Origin: a virus
Length of the DNA: 30,678 bases
Strand: one strand, 5' to 3'
IMG/VR virus record: IMGVR_UViG_3300034121_000575
Coordinates: 1 to 30,678 of that record
Of this stretch, positions 6,495-15,424 are shown piece by piece. A model generated the notes under the pieces. It was not told where the DNA came from, did no database searches, and worked only from the letters and a program-made list of their open reading frames with translations. A program made the translations under genes and the position numbers. How positions within the stretch are numbered: position 1 is the first letter of the stretch; each line of letters begins with the position of its first letter.

Positions 6495-8582
6495 TTATAC
6501 TGTTGTTTCTGTAGTAGTTTCATATGATGTGAAACCACCTTCTTTAATAACTTTAAGTACGCTAGACACTCTATTTGTTAGTTCATCTCTATGTGATACA
6601 AGCCAAACTGATTTGTTACGTCTACGTGCCATATCTTTGAGTAGTGCAATACTGTTTTCAACACCAATAGTATCTAAACCATTATCAATCAACTCATCAA
6701 CAAATAATACATTGATAGGACTGTATAATGATTCGTATACATCTCTGAATGAAAAGGATAGCCCAAGGATCAGTCTATTACGCTCACCACGACTTAGATT
6801 ATCAAAGTCTAACTCACGTCCTAGCTCAGTGATTTCAACTGTTAAATCATTCTGAAATACAACTGTATGTGGTAAACCCATGGAATCCAAATAAAATGAT
6901 AGACGACTGTTCAAATAAGTTAAATTTTGTTCAATAATCTTTTTACGAACAAAAGATTTTTTGCTTGTCAATAAGTCTAACAAGTATTCCTGATGTTGCA
7001 TAAGTCTAGTCAATTCATTAATATGATCAAATGATACAGTTTGAATGGCTTCACGTTCCATTTCAGAGATTTGATCTATATATGGATCAGTTTCGTCATG
7101 TTTGTTGGAAATTTGATCCAACAAACTCTCAACACGACTACTATGTTTGATAGCCTCTGATTCAGTCTTATAGTGTGTGACTGGTTCTTCACCACATACA
7201 ATCTCGCTCTCAGAAATATCCATGATCTGTAGAATGTATGGGTCTTCCGCTTGACGCAAGTTCTCAATCTCTATCTTTAAGTTTATGACTGTGTAGCTAT
7301 GTTTAATGGCTTCACTCTCTGTCTTGTAGTGTGGAACTGGCTTGTCATTAAGTTCAACAATCAATTCTTCTACTCTTTTTAATTCATCTAACAATTGATG
7401 TTCACGATCTACTGATGAATCATATGCTTCGTTCTTTGCCAGCAATACCGCACTGTGACTGTTATCATGAAAATCTTGACCACAAGCATAGCATTTGTTC
7501 TCATTGAGCGTCATCATCTCTTTGCCTAGTTTCAAAGTGATATTTGATTGTTTGATCGTCTCGTTGTGAATACGGTCTATTTCTTTTTTTAACGCTGTCT
7601 GTTCAACGTTCTGTTGATTGTACACAGCAAGGTCTTTATGAGATTGTAACTCCATCTCAATATCAATTGCATTCAAGACTTCAAGTCTCTCTCCTAACGC
7701 TTTGATATCATTGACTCGTGTTTGCTTCCATATCTTTTGTTTTGCAACAAGATTGTCGTAATTATTTTTTTTCTCTAAACAAGATAGATAAATGGAACGA
7801 TCTTTATGTGACTGTAGTTCAACAATAATATCAATCTTGCTTAATTCATCGTATTCGTTGACCAGTTTGTTCAAATCTTCATCATGCTTTGTTTGCCATA
7901 AACGTTGACGGCGTTTGAGATTCTCAATCTGCTCGCCAATTCGTTTATTGGCTTCTTCAAGCGCACGTATACGATACTCTTCTTGTTGAATATCATCTTT
8001 GGTCTGTTTGTTCAGTATCTTAATGGCATCAGCCTTTTCAGATAAGATAGTAACACCCAATAACTGTTCAATGATAACACGTTGATCATTGGCTTTGAGT
8101 GATAGAAATGGTTCATTATAAGTATTCAGACCAACAATGTGTCTAAACATGTCACTACTCATATGTAAGACCTTTTCAATAGCGTCCTGAGTTTCACGAC
8201 TGTCACCTTGACTATCATTGGTCTCTTCACTAGCCATTTCTTGATCATTTACATAAAATTTCAAAAATGTAGGTTTACGTCCACGTTCAATTCGGTACTC
8301 AATATCATCAACTGAGAATGACAATGTAACAACCATGGCTTTACCATTGGTTCTGTTAATCAAATTGTCTTTCTTGATATTATTGATACCGCCACCAAAC
8401 AAGGAATATGATAATCCCTGTAAGATACTGGTTTTACCAGTACCATTCTTAGCACCATCGCCGCCCAAGTCTAGATTTTCACCTAGAATCAATGTTAGGT
8501 CTTGATTATTGAAATTAACTGTTTGGGTAATCGCCCCAATAGATAGAAAATTCTTAAGAGTTAATACGCCTAGTGTAATCAT
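6495..8582 (-). CDS. 46: Recombination nuclease ATPase subunit gp46 (SbcC/Rad50-like)
   Basis: 695 residues. The N-terminal half-ATPase has a Walker A with the long insertion typical of phage gp46 (GEN at 34-36, then NGTGKTS ending at K50-T51). Long coiled coils flank a zinc hook C364-Y-A-C367 (NENKCYACGQDF). The C-terminal half carries the ABC signature (NLSRGERNRL, about 590) and Walker B with catalytic Glu (VLFVDE, about 625). T4 gp46 is about 560 residues; the extra length lies in the arms, which hold internal repeats. It pairs with gp47 for 5' end resection and recombination-dependent replication. Its ATG overlaps the gp47 stop as ATGA, indicating translational coupling. Confidence 0.93.
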   Translation of the reverse strand: MITLGVLTLKNFLSIGAITQTVNFNNQDLTLILGENLDLGGDGAKNGTGKTSILQGLSYSLFGGGINNIKKDNLINRTNGKAMVVTLSFSVDDIEYRIERGRKPTFLKFYVNDQEMASEETNDSQGDSRETQDAIEKVLHMSSDMFRHIVGLNTYNEPFLSLKANDQRVIIEQLLGVTILSEKADAIKILNKQTKDDIQQEEYRIRALEEANKRIGEQIENLKRRQRLWQTKHDEDLNKLVNEYDELSKIDIIVELQSHKDRSIYLSCLEKKNNYDNLVAKQKIWKQTRVNDIKALGERLEVLNAIDIEMELQSHKDLAVYNQQNVEQTALKKEIDRIHNETIKQSNITLKLGKEMMTLNENKCYACGQDFHDNSHSAVLLAKNEAYDSSVDREHQLLDELKRVEELIVELNDKPVPHYKTESEAIKHSYTVINLKIEIENLRQAEDPYILQIMDISESEIVCGEEPVTHYKTESEAIKHSSRVESLLDQISNKHDETDPYIDQISEMEREAIQTVSFDHINELTRLMQHQEYLLDLLTSKKSFVRKKIIEQNLTYLNSRLSFYLDSMGLPHTVVFQNDLTVEITELGRELDFDNLSRGERNRLILGLSFSFRDVYESLYSPINVLFVDELIDNGLDTIGVENSIALLKDMARRRNKSVWLVSHRDELTNRVSSVLKVIKEGGFTSYETTTETTV

Positions 8583-9595
8583 ATGTTTCTATAAATGTCT
8601 AATAATAACTTCTTGTCAAATGTCCCTACTTCCAAACTTTCAATTTGTGTTTGAATAATTGTATCTACACTTTCAAATTGAGTATTTGTATTATCTGGAT
8701 TATTGTCTGTAAAATCTCGTTTGATTGGTATTAATGTAAGTTCTCTAAGATGATGTTCTGGCATTAGTTTTTCACGAATGAAACTTGCCTCTTCAAATGA
8801 GATATCAATATCTAAATTGATTTTAACATAACTATCAGGTAATAACAAGCCAGCTGGATCATCAAGTACATCACTTAAATTATATACACGATATTTGGGA
8901 GCATTAGGCCAACCAAAATACATTGGTTCTTTGTCCCATTCTAACATCATCATACCACGTTTATCATCACCAGCATCACTATAGTTATGAGGGAAAGCAT
9001 TTCCAATATAAGTAATGTTATTTTTCTTTTGACGTTTATGAAAGTGACCACTGAATACGGCTTCATATCCATGTAAATGTTCACTTTGAATTTCTTTATA
9101 ATCTGGCATTTGAATCATGGCATTCATAAAGAAATTTGGAAGTTCTAGATGAGAGAATACATATTTCCCTTTCATCTTTTTAAGACGTTTCCATTCATCT
9201 CCAACGATCCACGGAATGATAGATACATCTCCCTGTGTGAACCATTCATCTATAATAATGACATTTGGAAGATGTTTTGCCCATTCTACTGAATGAGTAT
9301 CTCTTTTATCTCTATAAAACATATCGTGATTACCCACGATAAAGTATATTTTATCAAATGCCGCACTTAACTTTTCAAGACCTCTAAGACTAAACTGTAG
9401 AGTTTGAATGTTAATAGCGGCACGATTGTGATGCCAATCACCTAGAAAGAAACAGGTTTCACAGTTTTGTTTTTTAGCAGTTTCAATAAACCAATCAACA
9501 AAGTTTGTACAATCCGTATTATGTTGTATTGAATTGTTTTTCAAACCCCAATGTATATCAGTGAATGCAGCTGCTTTTTTAAATAAATTTGTCAT
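8579..9595 (-). CDS. 47: Recombination nuclease subunit gp47 (SbcD/Mre11-like phosphoesterase)
   Basis: 338 residues with all calcineurin-type phosphoesterase motifs in order: D13-x-H15 (FTDIHWG), G52-D53 with H55/H56 (LGDWHHN), G88-N89-H90-D91 (VGNHDMF), H149 (FSHLE), and H184-x-H186 (SGHFHK). These bind the two metal ions. It is the nuclease partner of gp46, whose start overlaps its stop by four bases. A strong sigma70-like promoter ends six bases before the ATG, so transcripts from it would be leaderless or nearly so. No ribosome site is apparent; read-through from gp55 may provide a longer leader. Confidence 0.94.
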   Translation of the reverse strand: MTNLFKKAAAFTDIHWGLKNNSIQHNTDCTNFVDWFIETAKKQNCETCFFLGDWHHNRAAINIQTLQFSLRGLEKLSAAFDKIYFIVGNHDMFYRDKRDTHSVEWAKHLPNVIIIDEWFTQGDVSIIPWIVGDEWKRLKKMKGKYVFSHLELPNFFMNAMIQMPDYKEIQSEHLHGYEAVFSGHFHKRQKKNNITYIGNAFPHNYSDAGDDKRGMMMLEWDKEPMYFGWPNAPKYRVYNLSDVLDDPAGLLLPDSYVKINLDIDISFEEASFIREKLMPEHHLRELTLIPIKRDFTDNNPDNTNTQFESVDTIIQTQIESLEVGTFDKKLLLDIYRNI

Positions 9596-9601
9596 CTAGT
9601 G

Positions 9602-9630
9602 ATTATACAGTATGAAAATTGATTAATCAA
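9602..9630 (-). promoter_or_regulatory. Sigma70-type promoter for gp47, overlapped by a palindrome
   Basis: On the minus strand, TTGATT (9630-9625), a 17-base spacer, and TATAAT (9607-9602). Predicted +1 falls at or next to the A of the gp47 ATG (9595). The 14-bp palindrome ATTGATTAATCAAT (9618-9631) covers the -35 box, a likely operator position. Confidence 0.65.
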
Positions 9631-9656
9631 TATTTTCGGAGTGATTAACCAATATT
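9621..9656. repeat. Direct repeat around the gp47 promoter
   Basis: GATTAATCAATATT (9621-9634) recurs as GATTAACCAATATT (9643-9656), 13 of 14 bases identical, start-to-start distance 22 (about two helical turns). The second copy overlaps the end of the gp55 coding sequence. This arrangement fits two regulator-binding sites. Confidence 0.45.
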
Positions 9657-10586
9657 ACGTCTTTTTTCTCTTTCGCTATCTAAACTATGTTGACGAGTGA
9701 AACTGGGATTTAACCCATTAGATTCCAAAATATCATCTCTAATGTTTTGAACACGTTTTTCTGTATTAAGAACACGACAGAAACTATTAGTAATAGCGGC
9801 TGTATAGTAGGCAAATGGATTTTGTGATTTAGCTTCATTGAAACGTAAACCAACGTATGTTAATTGTAAAATGGCTGCCCCACGCATTTCATCTACATAG
9901 GTATAACCACGCCAATTGAATCTTAATGAATACTTTTCACATAGTTTCAAGTACATGTTAGCCAATTTATTTGTAATTTGGCCATGATCTTTTGAAAAAT
10001 CTCCAGTTTTCAAATCACCAATCCAATGACTTTTACCAACACAAACTAGTGAATTTTTATCATTGATTTTGAAATGTTGAAATGGAGGGAAGTTTAAACG
10101 AACGTGAACCATATTATCTAGACCCATTTCTTTTGCTAAACCTTTGTCTTCCAAATCTTCAAATAGAATATCTTCTGTTGGTTCAAAATCAAAGATTTCT
10201 TTTGCTGATTTTGGTTTGGAATTCTTTCTTGGTTGTTTTGGAGCCACTGGTATATGATCCCAAGTCATGACTCTAAAGACCAAATCTGTAGTTTTAATGG
10301 TTTCTGGATCAATTTTTTCTGTTTTGATCTTGACACCATCTGGACCAACTACTTGGCTCAGTCTTGCGGCACGATTTTCTTTAGCTTTTTGAATAGTTTC
10401 TGGTTTACTGGTATATTCTAAACTACGTTCTAGATTATTATTATCTTCGTAGTCTACAATAAAGTCATATTGATGATCATCTGGTATTTCAAATTGACAA
10501 TATGAATTTTTACTTGAATGTATTTCTTTTAAAATATCTTTATTGTTTAGATAGTTCTTTTTTGCTGGGGTTTTTATTGGGATCAT
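9645..10586 (-). CDS. 55: Late-transcription sigma factor, T4 gp55-like
   Basis: 313 residues from ATG 10586. The C-terminal half carries the sigma-region-2-like core recognisable in gp55 proteins: RFNWRGYTYVDEMRGAAI, then LNTEKRVQN after an NPFAYYTAAITNSF segment (aromatic, RNA polymerase/promoter-melting type). T4 gp55 is about 185 residues; here a longer, charged N-terminal part precedes it. gp55 binds host core RNA polymerase and directs it to TATAAATA-type promoters, which are present before the tail genes here. A TTG nine codons upstream is in frame, but it lies at the end of the -10 box of the promoter and so outside the transcript; the ATG is preceded by AAAGAG. It is first in the minus-strand block, ahead of gp47 and gp46. 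Confidence 0.85.
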   Translation of the reverse strand: MIPIKTPAKKNYLNNKDILKEIHSSKNSYCQFEIPDDHQYDFIVDYEDNNNLERSLEYTSKPETIQKAKENRAARLSQVVGPDGVKIKTEKIDPETIKTTDLVFRVMTWDHIPVAPKQPRKNSKPKSAKEIFDFEPTEDILFEDLEDKGLAKEMGLDNMVHVRLNFPPFQHFKINDKNSLVCVGKSHWIGDLKTGDFSKDHGQITNKLANMYLKLCEKYSLRFNWRGYTYVDEMRGAAILQLTYVGLRFNEAKSQNPFAYYTAAITNSFCRVLNTEKRVQNIRDDILESNGLNPSFTRQHSLDSEREKRRNIG

Positions 10587-10612
10587 ATGCTCTTTAAGGT
10601 TAATATGTTGCA

Positions 10613-10641
10613 ATTATACAACGTAATGTTGTGTAAGTCAA
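10613..10641 (-). promoter_or_regulatory. Sigma70-type promoter for gp55
   Basis: On the minus strand, TTGACT (10641-10636), a 17-base spacer, then a perfect TATAAT (10618-10613). Predicted +1 is near 10606, giving a leader of about 20 bases to the ATG at 10586. The spacer holds an inverted repeat ACAAC-5-GTTGT (10618-10632), a possible operator. Confidence 0.75.
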
Positions 10642-10685
10642 GTGAATTTGGAAGATTGGTGAAAAAATACGACTATTATTCTACG

Positions 10686-10693
10686 CTAAATAG
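10686..10693 (+). promoter_or_regulatory. Late-type promoter of the baseplate operon
   Basis: CTAAATAG about 43 bases before the first baseplate gene at 10736, identical to the octamer before gp26. It is a variant of the T4 late box TATAAATA. Confidence 0.55.
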
Positions 10694-10735
10694 TAGTAGA
10701 GGTATTCTATTTAGGGTAATACCGGAGACAACTAT

Positions 10736-12565
10736 ATGGCCACATCACCGACCGAAAAAACTGCACAATACTTGAAATTTAAAACAGATGCTCAGGCTGC
10801 TAATGATGCTCGCAATAATATTGTAAATAGTGACAAATATAAAGAACTTACGACTCAAGTAAAGATTCAAGAAGAGGCCGAGAAACTTGCATATGAAAAA
10901 GCAGATGCTCTACAAAAATCAAATGCATCTGTAGAAGAAACTTATCAGGCAAGAGTTGCGTTGCAACAGGCTACTGATGCTCTTAAGGTCACAAGAAGTG
11001 AATTGGATCCTTTAAATAGTCAAGCAACGGATTTAAGTGTACAGTCTTTTAATTTTAATCTGGCTGCCAGACAAGTTCAACAGTCTCCGCAAACTACTAG
11101 TCCTCTTCCAACAGAACAACAAGTAGAGGCTGAGGCAAAAGAAGCAGGATCTGCAGCCGCAAAACAGCCAAGTCCAAATCCAGCGCCAGTTCTTACTTCA
11201 ATACCCACGGAATCTAATATTGTTCCAACATTAGATACTCCTGTACCAGCAGACAGTCTAGCAGCCGGTGGACCCACAGCGGAACCTACTAAAACAACAC
11301 CGAACGACGAACCAGTATTTGTATTCAATCAACGTCAATTAAATTTTTTGGAATCATATAATCAAAGTTTAATTGATGGTGGAAATCCACAACTTATTAT
11401 TTCTGATTTGACCAGTACCGAAGCACTAAATCTATTAGCAGAACAAGGATTGATTCAATCAGATGAAGACTCTCCGACTGATCAACAACCAACTGAAGGG
11501 TATACTACAGATGGAGGACTTGTAGTAAATATACGAGGAGTTGGACAACGAGAAATTGTTGAATACGAAGAATTTCAGTCTGTTGATCCTGGTTTTGAAT
11601 CTGGTTTTCCAGAAGAACAAATAACAGTTGACAGTTCAGATAGATATGTAGCTACATTAGATTTAACTGCAACTGATGATCCACTTGGAGATAAAATAGC
11701 AGAACTTCAGGCTGGTCAGAATACTGGTACATCTACGTTACCAACTAGAAATCAACAATCTGGTATAGGATCACCAAAAGATTGGCGTTTTAGAATAAGT
11801 TTGGCTCCGGGAGCAACTTATTTGTATAAAGATTCAAGTCCAGGAATATTAAAACCTTTAATGGCCACAAATGGAGTTATTTTTCCATATAGTCCACAGA
11901 TAAATCTTGCATATACTGCTAATTATAATGCGACTGATTTAGTTCATACTAACTATAAAGTTTATAATTATAAAAATAGTAGCGTTGAAAATATTAGTAT
12001 AACTGGAGATTTTACAGTTCAAGACAGCGCAGAAGCAAATTATGTATTAGCAGTAATACATTTTTTTAGATCAGTTACTAAGATGTTTTATGGTCAAGAT
12101 CAAAATCCAGCTAGAGGAGTTCCACCACCATTGTGTTACTTAACTGGATTTGGACAATATCAATTTGATATGCATCCAGTGGCTATTACCAGTTTTACTT
12201 ATACTTTTCCAAATGATGTAGATTATGTTAATGCTTATCCGACAAACAATAGTGTATCTATTGGTGGACAAAACATGGCACCATATATGCCTCAAATAGC
12301 AAGTTTTTTTAGTCCATTAGATAGATTACGAACATTGGCTGGTAATATTGGAAAAGGTGGATTACCTCCTCCTCCGACATTTGTTACTAGTAAAAATATT
12401 AATGAAGTAACAAGAGTACCAGCAAAAATCACTATTCAACTATCTTGTATACCTATTGTATCTAGAAATACAATGAGTAATCAATTTAGTTTAAAACAGT
12501 ATGCAAATGGTTCGTTATTAAAAGGAACTGCAAACTTTTCACGCACTGGCGGAGGACTTTGGTAA
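10736..12565 (+). CDS. Baseplate tail-tube initiator/cap protein (gp48/gp54-like)
   Basis: 609 residues. The first about 110 are Ala/Gln/Lys/Glu-rich and coiled-coil-like. Residues about 115-340 are Pro/Thr/Ser-rich and acidic, probably flexible. The folded part is about 345-600 (KDWRFRISLAPGATYLY; FPYSPQINLAYTANY; then ITGDFTVQDSAEANYVLA) and resembles the tube-initiator/cap domain of gp48 and gp54, which start the tail tube on the baseplate. T4 gp48 and gp54 are about 364 and 320 residues, so the N-terminal half is an extension. A good ribosome site (GGAG, 8 bases) supports the start. It is followed with a one-base overlap by gp53. Which of the two paralogues it represents cannot be decided here. 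Confidence 0.6.
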   Translation: MATSPTEKTAQYLKFKTDAQAANDARNNIVNSDKYKELTTQVKIQEEAEKLAYEKADALQKSNASVEETYQARVALQQATDALKVTRSELDPLNSQATDLSVQSFNFNLAARQVQQSPQTTSPLPTEQQVEAEAKEAGSAAAKQPSPNPAPVLTSIPTESNIVPTLDTPVPADSLAAGGPTAEPTKTTPNDEPVFVFNQRQLNFLESYNQSLIDGGNPQLIISDLTSTEALNLLAEQGLIQSDEDSPTDQQPTEGYTTDGGLVVNIRGVGQREIVEYEEFQSVDPGFESGFPEEQITVDSSDRYVATLDLTATDDPLGDKIAELQAGQNTGTSTLPTRNQQSGIGSPKDWRFRISLAPGATYLYKDSSPGILKPLMATNGVIFPYSPQINLAYTANYNATDLVHTNYKVYNYKNSSVENISITGDFTVQDSAEANYVLAVIHFFRSVTKMFYGQDQNPARGVPPPLCYLTGFGQYQFDMHPVAITSFTYTFPNDVDYVNAYPTNNSVSIGGQNMAPYMPQIASFFSPLDRLRTLAGNIGKGGLPPPPTFVTSKNINEVTRVPAKITIQLSCIPIVSRNTMSNQFSLKQYANGSLLKGTANFSRTGGGLW

Positions 12566-12864
12566 TGTTATATCCACAAACTAGCCCGTATTTCAATTCA
12601 GATATTGTCAATGGAATATTTTTAGATGTAATGATAAACAGACCTATACCATCAGATCCAACTGATGTTTATTGGGAAATTACTTCAATCTATAATTTAA
12701 GACCTGATTTATTAGCCAGTGATCTTTATAATGATAGTAGATTGTGGTGGGTGTTTGCTCAAAGAAATCCAAATAAATTAAAAGACCCATTGTTTGATTT
12801 TGTTCAGGGTGTATTTATTTACATTCCTAAACAAGATGTAATTGTTGCTTCATTAGGATTATAA
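12565..12864 (+). CDS. 53: Baseplate wedge subunit, T4 gp53-like
   Basis: 99 residues from ATG 12565, which overlaps the previous stop as TAATG and has a strong GGAGG at 12551-12555; a TTG two codons earlier is less likely. The segment LRPDLLASDLYNDSRLWWVFA is the hallmark of gp53-type wedge proteins (an LWWVF-A-xRN motif in a LysM-like fold), ending in GVFIYIPKQDVI. T4 gp53 is about 196 residues, so this is a short form keeping the core. In T4 gp53 joins baseplate wedges to each other. Confidence 0.8.
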   Translation: MLYPQTSPYFNSDIVNGIFLDVMINRPIPSDPTDVYWEITSIYNLRPDLLASDLYNDSRLWWVFAQRNPNKLKDPLFDFVQGVFIYIPKQDVIVASLGL

Positions 12865-12865
12865 T

Positions 12866-15358
12866 ATGACCTTTAATTCAAATAAGTCATCCGATGACAG
12901 TGCTCCATCGGGTACGAATGCGGCCCCATCCTCAACTTCAGGTCAAAGTAATACATCCAGTACACAAAATACAGGACAAAAATCAACTAATAGTGCTGGT
13001 TCTGATTTTTCTAACAATCGCACTGATAATCCACTTAATAATTTTAGTAGTTATACATATTCAATTGTATTATATGCTATTAGTCCAGAAGACGCTAATA
13101 CATATGCAGAAACAGGACAAACTCCAACAGACAGATCAAAATATTATATTGTTGCTCAATCAGGAGGAATAAGTTCCGCTGATAGTCGTGCCATAACTAG
13201 TAGTGGCAATCCAGGCCCAAATCAAATGGGATTAGATTATTTTATTGATTCATTGGAATTCAAAACAACTATTCCTAATACTGCAGCAACCTCTGTTGCT
13301 CAAGGGTCTAGAATTAAATTAAAAATTATAGAACCATATGGATTTAATTTTACTGAAGAATTGAAAAAATTGGCGTTAAAAATTTCAAAAAAAAGTCCAT
13401 TGATGAAAGGAGTTACTGAAGATAACTTTAATCATAGACTTATGCGTTATATTTTAGGTATTAGATATTATGGTTATGATACACAAGGAAATTTGGTAAC
13501 ATCTAAGAGCGGATTTGTAAAAAACTATAGCAATGGATTTTCTGATGACAATAGTGTAATAGAACGTTATGTTGTTGTTGCCATAAATGATTTTAAGTTT
13601 AAAGTAAATGGAAATTCAACTACATATAATATTGAATTACAAGAAGCTGCACCTCAAGCTTCTCTGGGAACTATAATCGGAGTAACTCAAAATCCCCTAA
13701 ATATTAATGGTTCAACTGTAGGTGAAGTTCTTATGGGATCAAAAGGTCCAAACTCTAAATCTTTAGTGTCAGAACTCAATAGTCAGACTAAAAAATTAAC
13801 AGAATCTTCAAATAAAACTGAACAGTCACATACTTATGAAATAGAATTCTTGGACGAAAAAAATAAATCTGATCCAAATGGTCTGATAGCTACGGCAAAA
13901 TTGTCAGAATCTGATGCTAAAACTAATACTGGATCAGGTGCTTCATCAAATACATCTAAATCAAACATTGCGGAACAGTTTAAGCAACAAACTTTTAATA
14001 GTAATATAAAATCGGTTGGTTTCAAAGGTGGAACTGAGATTGTACAAATCATTGATGATATTATATCTAAAAGTAGTTATGTTTCAAATGCTTTAAAAGT
14101 ATTAAACAATGAAAAACCAGAAACTGGCAGTGTTAAAAATACATCAAAACAAGAATTTAAATGGTTTAGTATAAATCCAATTGTTACAACTAAGTCATTT
14201 GAAAAAAAGACAAATTATTGGACTTTTAATATAAAATATCAAATAAAACCATATATTATATATTATATTAAGTCAAATAACGTTACAAATTTTTGTAAAT
14301 TTAATGGTGCACACAAAGTTTATAACTATTTTTTAACTGGAGAAAATACTCAAGTTTTAAATTATGAACTTAGTTACAATGCATTATATTTTATTCCAGA
14401 AAGTTCAACTCTTAATCAGACTGGGTATGCAATTACGGAATCTAATACTAGTTTAGCTAAACAACCAATACCAAGCGCAAATCAAGGTGGTTCACAAAGT
14501 GGTACAGGGGGAGTTGGAATTAATAATGAAACTGTTCCGCAAGAAAACGTAAGAGCACAATTATATAGTCCAAATGATGCTTATAAAGTTACAATGAAAA
14601 TTATGGGTGATCCGGATTGGATTTTAACAAGCACTGGAATTAATGCTGTTGCTCAATCTAGATTTAAAGCAAATCCAAAAGTAAAATCATTAAGTGGTAC
14701 AGCAGCTGATTTGGGACCAACAATGTTTGATGGACAATTACTAGTTCAAGTTATATTTAATACTGCTAATGATTATTTAAATACTGGATTAATGGATGTA
14801 AGCGATCAAGTATTGACAATGAGCCCAGGAACAAGAAATTTTAATATTAAAGGTACAATTTTTACAGTATCGCATGTGACATCTTTATTTTTAAAAGGAT
14901 CATTTACTCAAACATTAGAGATGCAAGTTGTCCCGTCAAATTTATTAGTTACCGAAAACTCAAATTCTTCCGCCGATGGTAGAGAATCTTCTACAACACC
15001 AAGTGGTACTAATACTGGTACTGATGGTACGACTAGACCAACATTATCTACTGGTGATTTTATAGCGGCTGATGCGAGAGCAACCACAGATGCGTCTTTG
15101 ATAGAATCACAAAGTCAATTGGCACAAAATTCTCCCTCAAACAATTCTCAGGGCGTCATAGTTACTGGACAACTTGGTAGACAAGAATTTGCAAGTGATG
15201 ATAGAACTTTCACGGCTCGCAATAATAGAGCTGCACTTGATGCGCCAAATACAGATAATACGCCTTACGATTATGCAGCCTCAGCTGCCTCGGCGCGAGC
15301 AGCAGAAAAAGAAGGACTTGGAGTTACTGCTGACGGTACTCCATGGAGACTTAGATAA
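12866..15358 (+). CDS. Large baseplate hub-region structural protein (possibly gp27-like)
   Basis: 830 residues starting one base after the gp53 stop, with AGGA 7 bases upstream. Residues 1-50 and 685-800 are Ser/Thr/Asn/Gly-rich linkers. Two beta-rich folded parts are visible. One is about 55-270 (YTYSIVLYAISPEDA; LDYFIDSLEFKTTIPNTAA; ERYVVVAINDFKFKVNG). The other is about 420-690 (WFSINPIVTTKSFEKKTNYW; then SGTAADLGPTMFDGQLLVQV; and FLKGSFTQTLEMQVV). The last motif is typical of hub and tail-tube-like beta-barrel domains. It sits directly before gp5, where T4-like phages need the gp27 hub ring, so it may be the functional gp27 counterpart. I do not recognise it by name; the hub role is inferred from position and beta-barrel-like segments. 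Confidence 0.5.
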   Translation: MTFNSNKSSDDSAPSGTNAAPSSTSGQSNTSSTQNTGQKSTNSAGSDFSNNRTDNPLNNFSSYTYSIVLYAISPEDANTYAETGQTPTDRSKYYIVAQSGGISSADSRAITSSGNPGPNQMGLDYFIDSLEFKTTIPNTAATSVAQGSRIKLKIIEPYGFNFTEELKKLALKISKKSPLMKGVTEDNFNHRLMRYILGIRYYGYDTQGNLVTSKSGFVKNYSNGFSDDNSVIERYVVVAINDFKFKVNGNSTTYNIELQEAAPQASLGTIIGVTQNPLNINGSTVGEVLMGSKGPNSKSLVSELNSQTKKLTESSNKTEQSHTYEIEFLDEKNKSDPNGLIATAKLSESDAKTNTGSGASSNTSKSNIAEQFKQQTFNSNIKSVGFKGGTEIVQIIDDIISKSSYVSNALKVLNNEKPETGSVKNTSKQEFKWFSINPIVTTKSFEKKTNYWTFNIKYQIKPYIIYYIKSNNVTNFCKFNGAHKVYNYFLTGENTQVLNYELSYNALYFIPESSTLNQTGYAITESNTSLAKQPIPSANQGGSQSGTGGVGINNETVPQENVRAQLYSPNDAYKVTMKIMGDPDWILTSTGINAVAQSRFKANPKVKSLSGTAADLGPTMFDGQLLVQVIFNTANDYLNTGLMDVSDQVLTMSPGTRNFNIKGTIFTVSHVTSLFLKGSFTQTLEMQVVPSNLLVTENSNSSADGRESSTTPSGTNTGTDGTTRPTLSTGDFIAADARATTDASLIESQSQLAQNSPSNNSQGVIVTGQLGRQEFASDDRTFTARNNRAALDAPNTDNTPYDYAASAASARAAEKEGLGVTADGTPWRLR

Positions 15359-15424
15359 AGATATAAAATGAAGACTTTCTGGCAAAAAGTGATAATTACA
15401 AATAATGGTAAATAGGAAAATAAA

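Noticed and set aside
6529-6855. Plus-strand 108-codon frame opposite gp46
   Set aside because: It is the antisense of the conserved gp46 ATPase C-terminus; composition is Ser/Leu-rich as expected of a shadow frame.
10586-10613. TTG start at 10613 for gp55
   Set aside because: The TTG overlaps the -10 box of the promoter, so it lies upstream of the predicted transcript start, and it has no ribosome site.
15407-15415. GGTAAATAG as a late promoter for gp5
   Set aside because: The core ends only ten bases before the ATG and overlaps the ribosome site, so a transcript from it would lack the site.
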